Positions 1 to 5,564 of a DNA stretch of 11,724 bases are shown in pieces. The notes under the pieces are model-generated. The model saw only the letters and a list, made by a program, of their open reading frames with translations, did not search any database and had not been told where the DNA came from. This DNA is from Candidatus Buchananbacteria bacterium RIFCSPLOWO2_02_FULL_46_11b (GTDB taxonomy: Bacteria > Patescibacteriota > Patescibacteriia > Buchananbacterales > UBA6539), in the NCBI GenBank assembly GCA_001817615.1, contig MHIR01000072.1, forward strand, positions 12,085-23,808. The letters run 5' to 3'. The position numbers and the translations under genes are program-made. The first letter of the stretch is position 1, and every line of letters begins with the position of its first letter.

Positions 1-347
1 TGCCGCCCGCCAATCCGGCGATTGAGATTACTTATCTTCCGCCGGCCGGCAGCGCTAATTATCTGCAGGGCAAGGCTTATGGCGTGGATTTTTCCACGCA
101 CCGCGTCGTGGCCTACATCAAAGTTTCCGGCGTCTGGTGGATTAAGCCCTATCTTGATCAGCCCCTGACCGCGATTGACCAGGACGGCGCCTGGTCTTGC
201 GACGTGGAAACCGATCCCGGCGACGTCGGCCTGACCGAAGTCTTGGTGCATTTAATCCCGGCCGCCGCCCAGCCGCCGCTTTGCCTGCCGTGCGATGCGA
301 CGCCGGCAGTCACCGGTTCTTTAGCCCAGGCTACGGCCGCGCGTTAA
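1..347 (+). CDS. C-terminal part of a secreted or surface protein (carbohydrate-enzyme-associated module)
   Basis: The frame is open from base 3 to the TAA at 345-347 and has no convincing start, so this is the 3' end of a longer gene; the GTG at 84 is only an internal codon. The visible 114 residues begin proline-rich. They continue into a beta-type module with YIKVSGVWWIKPY, then PLTAID, DGAWSCDVET and a final LVHLIP. From memory, this pattern (Y.kV.gW..KPY, P.T.I..DG.W...i.TG) occurs as an accessory module at the end of bacterial glycoside hydrolases and other exported proteins. It has no catalytic residues that I can name, and its ligand is unknown. The tail is alanine and proline rich with a C-x-x-C (LCLPC), and a terminator follows within 30 bases. 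The partial coding sequence is certain; the family is a moderate guess. Confidence 0.7.
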   Translation, partial: PPANPAIEITYLPPAGSANYLQGKAYGVDFSTHRVVAYIKVSGVWWIKPYLDQPLTAIDQDGAWSCDVETDPGDVGLTEVLVHLIPAAAQPPLCLPCDATPAVTGSLAQATAAR

Positions 348-372
348 TGCCGAAAAACGAACCTTGAACCGA

Positions 373-411
373 CTGCCTTGCTTTGCAAAACCAAAGCCAG
401 GCAGTTTTTTT
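373..411 (+). terminator. Rho-independent terminator after the first gene
   Basis: The arms CTGCCTTGCTTTG (373-385) and CAAAGCCAGGCAG (392-404) pair over 13 positions with one mismatch around a 6-nt loop. Seven T residues follow directly (405-411). It lies 26 bases after the stop of the partial gene and so ends that transcript. The T run doubles as the first bases of the inverted repeat described next. Confidence 0.85.
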
Positions 412-517
412 ACCCCGTTAGAAGTTGCTGAAAATCCAGTTTAATATTTATAAATAAAGTTTGAAAATAAATTTAAAAATAACTGTTTTAATTATTAACT
501 TCTAACGGGGTAAAAAA
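406..517. repeat. 21-bp perfect inverted repeat around a 70-bp AT-rich core
   Basis: The left arm (406-426) and right arm (497-517) are perfect reverse complements; the core of the right arm reads AACTTCTAACGGGG. The 70-bp core between them is almost entirely A and T. The 112-bp unit could fold as a long hairpin or be a relic of a small non-autonomous mobile element. No coding frame explains it. It fills most of the 300-bp gap before holA; the rest of that gap holds the holA promoter and a leader with three CATCGCT copies (602-625). Confidence 0.8.
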
Positions 518-547
518 TTGCCGTCTTACCCGATTTTCTGCTAAAAT
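518..547 (+). promoter_or_regulatory. Probable holA promoter
   Basis: TTGCCG (518-523), 18 bases, then TAAAAT (542-547), with a TGC just before the -10 hexamer (extended -10). The TAAAATAAAG context resembles the other promoters in the window. The leader to the holA ATG would be roughly 95 nt. The -35 hexamer is imperfect, so this is moderate. Confidence 0.55.
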
Positions 548-647
548 AAAGGTGGCTAAAAGGCCGCCCGATTAACTGCTTTCTGCCCAACTCACTCACT
601 CCATCGCTCCCATCGCTTCATCGCTTTATTAACTCTAAGTTTTATCA

Positions 648-1646
648 ATGATTATCTTCCTCCACGGGCCGGACACTTTCCGTTCCCGGCAAAAATTAAA
701 GGAGCTGAAGGAAAAATTCCTCAAAGACGTTGACCCCGCCGGGCTTAATCTTGAATCCTTAAACGGCGCCGAGCTGGAAATTCCCGATTTTGAACGGGCG
801 GTTAGCACCCTGCCGTTTTTGGCCAAAAAGCGGCTGGTTATTATTGAGGATTTAATTTCCAAAAATAAAGGCCAAAAAATCCAGAAAGAAGTGGCTGAAA
901 TTTTGGAAAAGCACAAATCGGAAGAAGTGATTATAATTTTTTGGGAAGGCGCGGATTTTTCCGGCAAAGCCAAAAAGGCCAGGGGTAAAAAACCGGCCGC
1001 GCCCAGAATCCATGTCTTATTGCCTCTTTTATTGAAAGAAAAATACGCCCAGGAGTTCAAGCTCCTGGACCAGGGGAACGTTTATCGCTTTGCCGCCGAA
1101 GAATTTAAAAAACGCGGGGCGAAAATCCAAAATTCAGCCTTAAAATTGCTCTGCGATTTGGCCGGCAGCGATCTTTGGCGCCTGACCGGCGAAATCAACA
1201 AGCTTTCGGCTTTCGCCCGGGGCCAAGAAATTACTCCGGCCGATATCGCCAATCTGGTGGAAACCAAGCTGGAAGAAGACGTCTTTAAATTAACCGGCGC
1301 TTTAGGCCAGAAAAATAAAAATGCCTCTTTAAAATTGATCGCCGAATTGCTTTTGGCCAAAAGTTCGGCCACGGAACTTTTAGGCATGATCGCCTGGCAA
1401 TTCCGCAATCTGCTTTTGGTTAAAAGCTTTACGCAGGAAAACGGCGGCGGTTACGATTCTTATCGCATGGCTTATCAGCTCGGCCTAAATCCCTACGTCG
1501 CCCAAAAAACCGCGGCCCAGATTCGCTATTACCAAATTGACGAGCTGAAAAAAATTTACCAAAACCTCCTGCAGATTGATTACAAGTTAAAAACCAGCCA
1601 GATTGACCCGGAGGTTTTGTTTGACTTGCTGGTGATTAAAAACTAA
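648..1646 (+). CDS. holA: DNA polymerase III subunit delta (clamp loader)
   Basis: The 332 residues match the usual length of HolA/YqeN. This AAA+-like subunit opens the beta clamp (DnaN) during clamp loading in the cytoplasmic replisome. Visible family marks are the N-terminal FLHGPDTFRSRQKL, the FLAKKRLVIIED strand-turn near residues 57-68, the mid-protein LAGSDLWRLTGEINKLSAF typical of domain II/III, and a helical C-terminal collar ending in YKLKTSQIDPEVLFDLL. Delta has no functional Walker A motif, and none is seen here. The ATG at 648 starts directly at the family N-terminus, with no Shine-Dalgarno upstream. rpsT lies close by, as in many bacteria where holA and rpsT are neighbours, but here on the opposite strand with a small unknown gene between. 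No clear terminator follows on the plus strand. Confidence 0.92.
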   Translation: MIIFLHGPDTFRSRQKLKELKEKFLKDVDPAGLNLESLNGAELEIPDFERAVSTLPFLAKKRLVIIEDLISKNKGQKIQKEVAEILEKHKSEEVIIIFWEGADFSGKAKKARGKKPAAPRIHVLLPLLLKEKYAQEFKLLDQGNVYRFAAEEFKKRGAKIQNSALKLLCDLAGSDLWRLTGEINKLSAFARGQEITPADIANLVETKLEEDVFKLTGALGQKNKNASLKLIAELLLAKSSATELLGMIAWQFRNLLLVKSFTQENGGGYDSYRMAYQLGLNPYVAQKTAAQIRYYQIDELKKIYQNLLQIDYKLKTSQIDPEVLFDLLVIKN

Positions 1647-1651
1647 CTTAT

Positions 1652-1746
1652 GTCGGCAGGTTTAAATTCGACCGCCGTTATTTTATCAAATTATTTTTTT
1701 ATCGCTTGTTATTTTATTTTAAACAAAATTAACTAATCCTGCCGAC
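1652..1746. repeat. 9-bp inverted repeat around an AT-rich core
   Basis: GTCGGCAGG (1652-1660) and CCTGCCGAC (1738-1746) are perfect inverted copies separated by 77 AT-rich bases. The size and make-up resemble the unit at 406-517, although the arm sequence differs. The segment lies between holA and the terminator of the opposing gene. Confidence 0.6.
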
Positions 1747-1766
1747 CTACTAACCTACCGACCTTG
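1743..1766 (+). repeat. Three tandem 8-bp units with an ACCTA core
   Basis: CGACCTAC, TAACCTAC and CGACCTTG follow one another without gaps. The same 8-bp period and ACCT core recurs on the other strand before yidC (6994-7033). The first copy overlaps the right arm of the preceding inverted repeat. Confidence 0.6.
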
Positions 1767-1783
1767 TCTCACTAAAGAGAGAT

Positions 1784-1812
1784 AAAAAAACCGCTGGGCG
1801 AACCAGGCGGTT
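1784..1812 (-). terminator. Rho-independent terminator of the rpsT-side minus-strand genes
   Basis: Read on the minus strand, AACCG and CGGTT pair, followed after a bulged C by CTGG with CCAG. The loop is TTCGC, and a run of seven T residues comes next. It stands 10 bases beyond the stop of the 128-aa gene. On the plus strand there is no T run, so it should not end holA. Confidence 0.8.
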
Positions 1813-1822
1813 ATACGGAAGA

Positions 1823-2209
1823 TTACTTCCACTTGATATGCAAGCGGCCTTTGGGAAATTCTCCCCAGGGATGGCCCAGAGCGTCCACTACCACCTCAAA
1901 ATCTTTTGACAACAACTTTTCCATCTCGACCCAGTAGGCTTTAACAAAAGGAACAAAGTCCGCGTAGCAAACCGGCGCGTCAAAACCGGTCAGTATCTCG
2001 GCATGCACTTTGCCGCCGGAATAATGTTCCGCCTTTTCTTCAAGTTCCCGCAAAATCCGGAGCCAATCATCGGCCGCGGCTTTTTTCGCCCGGGCCTCAA
2101 TCAGCTGCCGGTCGCCGGAAATCTTTAACGCTTCATCTCTTTTTTTTCTGGTTTTTACCAAAACCGCGTTGAGGCGCTTCCGATTCTTATCTTTAGCCGC
2201 TTTATCCAT
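1823..2209 (-). CDS. Hypothetical protein, 128 aa
   Basis: I do not recognise this family. The protein is soluble-looking with no signal or membrane segment. The N-terminal half (about 1-65) is very basic and helical (DKNRKRLNAVLVKTRKKRDEA), perhaps a coiled coil. The C-terminal half (about 66-128) looks globular, with HAEILTGFDAPVCYADF, a tryptophan-containing helix AYWVEMEKLL, and a final GHPWGEFPKGRLHIKWK. The ATG at 2209 is preceded by AAGGAGA at proper spacing, one of only two clear Shine-Dalgarnos in the window. It lies 146 bases downstream of rpsT on the same strand with no terminator between, and is closed by the terminator at 1784. A weak TATAAA at 2239-2244 could give it its own promoter. 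The coding call is firm; the function is unknown. Confidence 0.8.
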   Translation of the reverse strand: MDKAAKDKNRKRLNAVLVKTRKKRDEALKISGDRQLIEARAKKAAADDWLRILRELEEKAEHYSGGKVHAEILTGFDAPVCYADFVPFVKAYWVEMEKLLSKDFEVVVDALGHPWGEFPKGRLHIKWK

Positions 2210-2294
2210 GATAATCTCCTTTCCGAAATTCAGTTTGTTTTATAGACCAAAACAAGAAATAGGTCCGGATAAATCCAAATAAGAATATCTTATT

Positions 2295-2324
2295 TTGACC
2301 TATCTTGACCTATCTCAAATTATC
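2295..2324 (+). repeat. Tandem 10-bp repeat TTGACCTATC
   Basis: There are two perfect copies (2295-2304, 2305-2314) and a degraded third (TCAAATTATC, 2315-2324). They are followed at once by the palindrome CTGCCGGCAG (2324-2333) and looser copies (CTTGACTTATC). It lies in the gap between rpsT and the 128-aa gene. Confidence 0.65.
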
Positions 2325-2355
2325 TGCCGGCAGGCAAGTCTTGACTTATCTAAAC

Positions 2356-2625
2356 TTATTTCTTAAGCAAACCGTTCACCGCCCGCGCCAGGCGGGATTT
2401 TTTTCTGGCGGCGTTGTTCTTTTTCAAAACGCCTTTTTGGGCCGCCTTGTCAATTTTCTTGATTGCCTGTTTAAGCCAGTCTTGGGCTTTGGCCGCGTCT
2501 TTGGCGGCCACGGCCAAACGGGCCTTTCTGATTAAAGCCGCGACATCGCTTTTGACTTTATTGTTTCTGTCCGCCCTTTTCCCGCCTTGGCGCATGGCTT
2601 TAAACGCGGCTGGTTTTGTCGGCAT
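2356..2625 (-). CDS. rpsT: Small ribosomal subunit protein bS20
   Basis: The 89 residues fall in the normal 85-90 aa range. bS20 binds 16S rRNA early in 30S assembly and is an all-helical, strongly basic protein. The diagnostic C-terminal pattern is plain: IDKAAQKGVLKKNNAARKKS followed by RLA, matching the family pattern DkAa.KGviHkNtAaRkKSRL. The usual NI.SA near the N-terminus is replaced by PTKPAAFKAM, which is divergent but keeps the basic NR..KS stretch (RADRNNKVKS). The ATG at 2625 has no Shine-Dalgarno. A good promoter lies about 40 bases upstream. Transcription probably continues into the 128-aa gene. Confidence 0.93.
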   Translation of the reverse strand: MPTKPAAFKAMRQGGKRADRNNKVKSDVAALIRKARLAVAAKDAAKAQDWLKQAIKKIDKAAQKGVLKKNNAARKKSRLARAVNGLLKK

Positions 2626-2665
2626 AATAGATTAAAGATAATAAATTAAACGATTGACAGAAATA

Positions 2666-2694
2666 AAGATAGCATGGATGCGGAAAAAAAGCAA
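2666..2694 (-). promoter_or_regulatory. rpsT promoter
   Basis: On the minus strand, TTGCTT (2694-2689) is followed by 17 bases and TATCTT (2671-2666). The -10 is preceded by TGC, giving an extended -10. The start of transcription would be about 2659, leaving a short leader of around 35 nt before the rpsT ATG. Confidence 0.65.
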
Positions 2695-2725
2695 GGGGTC
2701 GTATTTAAATTTTTACTTTCAACTG

Positions 2726-2844
2726 AAAATAAAAGAATAAAAGAACCCCTCCCCCTCACGGCGTTCGGGGCGCTCGGGGCAGGCAAAAACAAAATAACAA
2801 AAATTAAAATGGCTTGTTCTCTTGTTCTTTTGTTCTCTTATTTT
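2726..2844. repeat. 21-bp inverted repeat enclosing a GC-rich dispersed repeat
   Basis: The left arm 2726-2746 (ends AAAAGAAC) and right arm 2824-2844 (begins GTTCTTTT) are reverse complements at 19 of 21 positions, with a 77-bp spacer. The spacer starts with a GC-rich block (2752-2786) that reappears in inverted orientation before the galT-like gene. The right arm is also part of a TTGTTCT triple repeat. The unit sits between the divergent rpsT and HIT promoters. Confidence 0.65.
2752..2786 (+). repeat. GC-rich dispersed repeat, copy 1
   Basis: The block contains CCCCTCAC, then GCGTTCGGGGC, then AGGCAA. The reverse complement of 11550-11583 contains CCCCTCAA, GCGTTCGGGGC and GAGGCAA in the same order and spacing. 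By eye about 30 of some 36 positions agree. This GC-rich block stands out in an AT-rich gap. Confidence 0.6.
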
Positions 2845-2857
2845 AATGTTTAGGCAA

Positions 2858-2886
2858 TTGACATTTTTCCGAAAAATCGCTAAAAT
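2858..2886 (+). promoter_or_regulatory. Promoter of the HIT-family gene
   Basis: A perfect TTGACA (2858-2863), 17 bases, then TAAAAT (2881-2886). The spacer is nearly the same as that of the bactofilin promoter: 29 of 34 bases agree over 2857-2890 and 4198-4231. The leader is about 25 nt and A-rich, with no Shine-Dalgarno. Confidence 0.85.
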
Positions 2887-2916
2887 ATAGATATAAATAA
2901 ACCAAAAAAATCAACG

Positions 2917-3360
2917 ATGCCTGATAAAAAATGTTTAATTTGTGAGCGGATTGAGCTCATACGGAAAAAAAAGAACCCTTATTTCGTTTTAGCCCTCAAA
3001 ACCGGCTATGTCGTAATTGGCGATTATCAATTTTTTAAAGGTTACACTTTATTTCTCTGCAAAAATCACAAAAAAGAGCTGCATGAGCTGGATCCTAAAT
3101 TCAGGAAACAATTCCTCTGGGAAATGAGCTTGATTGCGCAAGCGGTTTATAAGGCATTTAAACCCCAAAAGATAAACTGCGAACTTTTAGGCAATACCTA
3201 TCCCCATTTGCATTGGCATATTTTTCCGCGATATAAAAACGATCCTGATCCAACTAAACCTGTCTGGCAAATTAAAAAAGAAACCCGGGAAACAAAGCCG
3301 GCAAAACCTGACCAAAAAATAATTGAGAAGATAAAAAATGAGCTTAACAAAAGAAAATAG
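2917..3360 (+). CDS. HIT-family nucleotide hydrolase/transferase (Hint/Ap4A-hydrolase-like)
   Basis: The 147 residues carry the histidine triad H97-L-H99-W-H101 (PHLHWHIFPRY). By family knowledge the middle histidine is the nucleophile that attacks the alpha-phosphate of nucleotide substrates. An N-terminal C6-x2-C9 together with H51 and H97 could form the zinc site found in many bacterial HIT proteins. The stretch GYTLFLCKNHKKELHELD matches the usual G...lv.k.H...l.eL signature. The lysine-rich tail after residue 110 is not part of the fold and may be flexible. The substrate cannot be told from sequence; adenosine phosphoramidates or dinucleoside polyphosphates are the usual ones. The ATG at 2917 follows a strong promoter. 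The TAG stop lies inside the terminator hairpin shared with the convergent gene. Confidence 0.9.
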   Translation: MPDKKCLICERIELIRKKKNPYFVLALKTGYVVIGDYQFFKGYTLFLCKNHKKELHELDPKFRKQFLWEMSLIAQAVYKAFKPQKINCELLGNTYPHLHWHIFPRYKNDPDPTKPVWQIKKETRETKPAKPDQKIIEKIKNELNKRK

Positions 3361-3387
3361 CCTTTATTACTTCCAATAAAGGCTATT
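3351..3387 (-). terminator. Convergent terminator hairpin containing both stop codons
   Basis: AATAGCCTTTATT (3356-3368) and AATAAAGGCTATT (3375-3387) form a perfect 13-bp stem with the loop ACTTCC. On the minus strand the stem is followed by TTTTCTTTT, a good U-tract, so it ends the nucleotidyltransferase transcript. On the plus strand the following bases (ACCGGC) lack a T run, so termination there would be weaker. The HIT stop (3358-3360) lies in the left arm and the minus-strand stop (3386-3388) at the end of the right arm. Confidence 0.8.
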
Positions 3388-4090
3388 ACCGGCAAAAATC
3401 TCGGGCGGAAGAAAAATGCCGCCAAGATTCTGTAAATGTCAGCCCGCTGAATTGCCGACCTTTCCGGACGGCTTCGCTTATAAAATGAGGGATATATCGT
3501 TTATTGAAAATTCCCTCTTTTTTTATTAGCTGACAAAATGACGCCGGAAAATAACGGAATCCGGCGTCAATATAAAAGTCCCTGCCAAAATCCTCGGTAC
3601 CCTTCCTTTTTAGATTCTGGTAACTAACTACTGCCCCCTCGCGAAAAACAACCAGACTGTGCGTTAACGCGGTTTTCAGACGAGGTGAAAGCAACAACAA
3701 GGGATAATTATTATTTTGAGCCGAAAAGGTCAAAAACCTCTGCGCCACGTTTACTGGTATTAAACTATCGATCCCACAAACAAAACAGCCGTTTATAATA
3801 TCAATTTGAGTAAAAGCGGCTGAAAGGCGGCTCAGGTTTCCCATAACGGCAGGAAAATGCAATAATCTTATTTTCTCGGCGGAGAATCTTGAAAAAATAA
3901 TTTGCTCAATATCTTCGCCTCTGTATCCTGTCAAAATAAACATTTCACCAATCCCGCTTATATTTGTCAGACTGCTTAAAGTATGGCAAATGAGGGGATT
4001 ACCATTAAAGGACAAGGCGCCCTTTTGCAAATTTTTAGTCAAAGCTCCCAGCCTCTTACCTCGACCACCAGTCAATATTATTGCTTTCAT
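3386..4090 (-). CDS. Nucleotidyltransferase family protein (sugar-1-phosphate nucleotidylyltransferase-like)
   Basis: The 234-aa Rossmann-type GT-A fold opens with MKAIILTGGRGKRLGALTKN, the nucleotide-binding loop of NDP-sugar pyrophosphorylases (usual LAGG.GtRL.pLT). The family P-K is here Q22-K23, keeping the lysine. GNLSRLSAAF (84-93) fits the second nucleotide loop, and CGIDSL (105-110) supplies the metal-binding D108 seen as GD in the family. Enzymes of this type join NTP and sugar-1-phosphate to NDP-sugar plus pyrophosphate, feeding envelope polysaccharides; the actual sugar and base cannot be told. The length fits the short single-domain class without a left-handed beta-helix. The ATG at 4090 has a Shine-Dalgarno (GAAAGGA) about 9 bases upstream. 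A promoter at 4147-4175 drives it alone. Confidence 0.82.
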   Translation of the reverse strand: MKAIILTGGRGKRLGALTKNLQKGALSFNGNPLICHTLSSLTNISGIGEMFILTGYRGEDIEQIIFSRFSAEKIRLLHFPAVMGNLSRLSAAFTQIDIINGCFVCGIDSLIPVNVAQRFLTFSAQNNNYPLLLLSPRLKTALTHSLVVFREGAVVSYQNLKRKGTEDFGRDFYIDAGFRYFPASFCQLIKKEGIFNKRYIPHFISEAVRKGRQFSGLTFTESWRHFSSARDFCR

Positions 4091-4146
4091 ATTCTATATC
4101 CTTTCAAAAAACATTATAATCTTTATACCACATACCACTTCCGATT

Positions 4147-4175
4147 AAATTACCAAATTTTTATAATAATGTCAA
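4147..4175 (-). promoter_or_regulatory. Promoter of the nucleotidyltransferase gene (divergent)
   Basis: On the minus strand, TTGACA (4175-4170), 17 bases, TAATTT (4152-4147), with TGG before the -10. The -35 elements of this promoter and the bactofilin promoter are only 23 bases apart and face away from each other, so one regulator could touch both. A second candidate, TGGTATAAA, lies closer to the gene. Confidence 0.65.
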
Positions 4176-4198
4176 CCTAATATCACCCTCTCAAGAAA

Positions 4199-4227
4199 TT
4201 GACATTTCCCCGAAAAATCACTACAAT
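4199..4227 (+). promoter_or_regulatory. Promoter of the bactofilin/lipid-kinase-like pair
   Basis: A perfect TTGACA (4199-4204), 17 bases, TACAAT (4222-4227). The spacer motif CCGAAAAATC and flanks match the HIT promoter at 2858, which goes beyond what the -35 and -10 boxes require. The leader is about 30-35 nt without Shine-Dalgarno. Confidence 0.85.
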
Positions 4228-4266
4228 AAAGAGGCGGACAAATTTAAAAATTAACCCCAAAAATCT

Positions 4267-4689
4267 ATGTTTAAAAAAGAGGACGGCGACAACGTTGAGA
4301 CAATCATCGGCCCTTCCGTCCAGGTGGAAGGGAATTTCGTGGCCAACGGCGACATTATCGTGGAAGGCACGGTTTCCGGCAGCATTAAAACGGAAAAAAA
4401 CCTCCGCGTAGGCAAAGACGCCAAAATTTTTGCCGACATTACGGCCAATAACGCCTTTGTGGCCGGCGAAATCCAGGGCAATATTAAAATCAAAGAAAAT
4501 CTGGAGCTGACTAACACCGCCAAAATTTTCGGCGACGTAAAAACCAAAATTTTAAACGTCAGCCCCGGCGCTTCCTTAAACGGCAAATGCTCGGCCGGCG
4601 ACGAGCATAAGGCGAAGTTTGAAAAAGCCGATGAGCGCGGCCAGAAAGCCAGCCGCGACAAAAACTACCTGGCCCCGGAAGAAATCTAA
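4267..4689 (+). CDS. Bactofilin (polymer-forming cytoskeletal protein)
   Basis: The 140 residues have a short charged N-terminus and a core of repeated short beta strands (about 10-105), each turn ending in small residues: TIIGPSVQVEGNF, GDIIVEGTVSGSI, NLRVGKDAKIFADI, AFVAGEIQGNI, NLELTNTAKIFGDV. This is the right-handed beta-helix of bactofilins (DUF583). Bactofilins polymerise without nucleotide into filaments, often at the membrane, and help place envelope-modifying enzymes. A charged tail (106-140) follows. No membrane segment is seen. The ATG at 4267 fits the domain edge. The next gene starts 69 bases later with no strong terminator between, so co-transcription is likely. Bactofilin is a firm call; its role here is not known. 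Confidence 0.92.
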   Translation: MFKKEDGDNVETIIGPSVQVEGNFVANGDIIVEGTVSGSIKTEKNLRVGKDAKIFADITANNAFVAGEIQGNIKIKENLELTNTAKIFGDVKTKILNVSPGASLNGKCSAGDEHKAKFEKADERGQKASRDKNYLAPEEI

Positions 4690-4758
4690 AAAACTTGAGA
4701 TTTTCAGCTTTTGTGTCAGAGGCGCGCCCGCTTTTGGCGGAAAGCTTTAAGTTTTATT

Positions 4759-5523
4759 ATGTATTTATATTTATACGATTCTTTTTTAAACAATAAAAAA
4801 TACACCGCTTTGCTGGCAAAAACCGAAACCCGGCTGACGGATTTGGGCATTGGCGGAAAAATTTTTCGCCTCTCGCCTCTGCGCAACGTCGCCGAGCTGA
4901 TTAACGATGAGATCCGAAGCGGCGTTAAAACCATTGTTATTGTCGGCAATGACAAAACCTTGAACCAAATTATTAATCTGGCGGTTAAATTTGAAATTAC
5001 CATCGGCCTGATTCCGGTGGGGGAAGACAATAAAATCGCCAAAGCGCTGGGAATCGCTTCGCCCGAAGAAGCCTGCAATATCTTGTCTTCCAGAAAAATT
5101 GAACGGCTTGACTTGGGCAAAGCCAATGATGTGTATTTTATTTCCGAGATTGCCGTCTCAAGCGGCGCCGTCACGATTGAATGCGAAAATAAATTCAAGG
5201 TGAATACCAAGGCCAAAGATTTGGTCAAAATCTGCAATCTCTCCCCGCTTTCGGCCCCGGCCGAACAATCAGCCGGCGGCTTCAACCCGCAGGACGGCGT
5301 GCTGGAAATTATGATTCATCCGCTCAAAGCCGACTTTTGGCAGTTCTTAAAAAAAGGAGATAAAGCGGACAAAAGCGTTATTCCCTTCAAAAAAGCAGCC
5401 ATCAAAAGCAAGATTCCCTTGACTGTCGCCACCGACGGCCAAAAAATCTTAAAAACGCCGGTGGCCGTGGAAGTCCTGCCCAAAAAACTGCGCTTCATTG
5501 TCGGGAAGAATCGGATTTTTTAA
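4759..5523 (+). CDS. Diacylglycerol/lipid-kinase-like protein with altered glycine loops
   Basis: The product is 254 residues from the ATG at 4759. An upstream TTG at 4711 would add an arginine-rich, unconvincing extension. The N-domain shows the layout of the DAGK/YegS/NAD-kinase superfamily: TIVIVGNDKTLNQIIN at 58-73, where the family has GGDGT-lne, then IGLIPVGEDNKIAKALGI at 82-99, where the family has lGiiPlGTgNDfAr.LGi. The C-domain ends with PLTVATDGQKI and a beta-rich VEVLPKKLRFIVG, like the DGE...p..i.v.p.al family tail. Active enzymes transfer ATP gamma-phosphate to a lipid hydroxyl. Here both glycine loops are changed (GNDKT, GEDNK), so activity or substrate may differ. It follows the bactofilin gene, which suggests a membrane or envelope role. 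Confidence 0.72.
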   Translation: MYLYLYDSFLNNKKYTALLAKTETRLTDLGIGGKIFRLSPLRNVAELINDEIRSGVKTIVIVGNDKTLNQIINLAVKFEITIGLIPVGEDNKIAKALGIASPEEACNILSSRKIERLDLGKANDVYFISEIAVSSGAVTIECENKFKVNTKAKDLVKICNLSPLSAPAEQSAGGFNPQDGVLEIMIHPLKADFWQFLKKGDKADKSVIPFKKAAIKSKIPLTVATDGQKILKTPVAVEVLPKKLRFIVGKNRIF

Positions 5524-5541
5524 TTTGATTTAAAAATCTAT

Positions 5542-5564
5542 CGGGGTTTCGGCCCTGTTTTTTT
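5542..5564 (+). terminator. Terminator after the lipid-kinase-like gene
   Basis: CGGGG and CCCTG pair (one G-T) around TTTCGG, followed by seven T residues (5558-5564). The stem is short, but placement 19 bases after the stop and the T run support it. Confidence 0.55.

Noticed and set aside
635..1060. 141-aa open frame on the minus strand
   Set aside because: It overlaps holA entirely, has low-complexity S/F-rich sequence and no family marks; it is a shadow of holA.
2295..2324. CRISPR-like array at the short tandem repeats
   Set aside because: Repeats of 8-10 bp without spacers, and no cas genes; these are microrepeats.
2305..2635. Two plus-strand open frames over rpsT
   Set aside because: Both mirror the strongly biased rpsT gene on the other strand and have no features of their own.
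4711..4758. Earlier TTG or GTG start for the lipid-kinase-like gene
   Set aside because: It would add an arginine-rich 16-residue extension without family match. The ATG at 4759 begins at the first beta strand.
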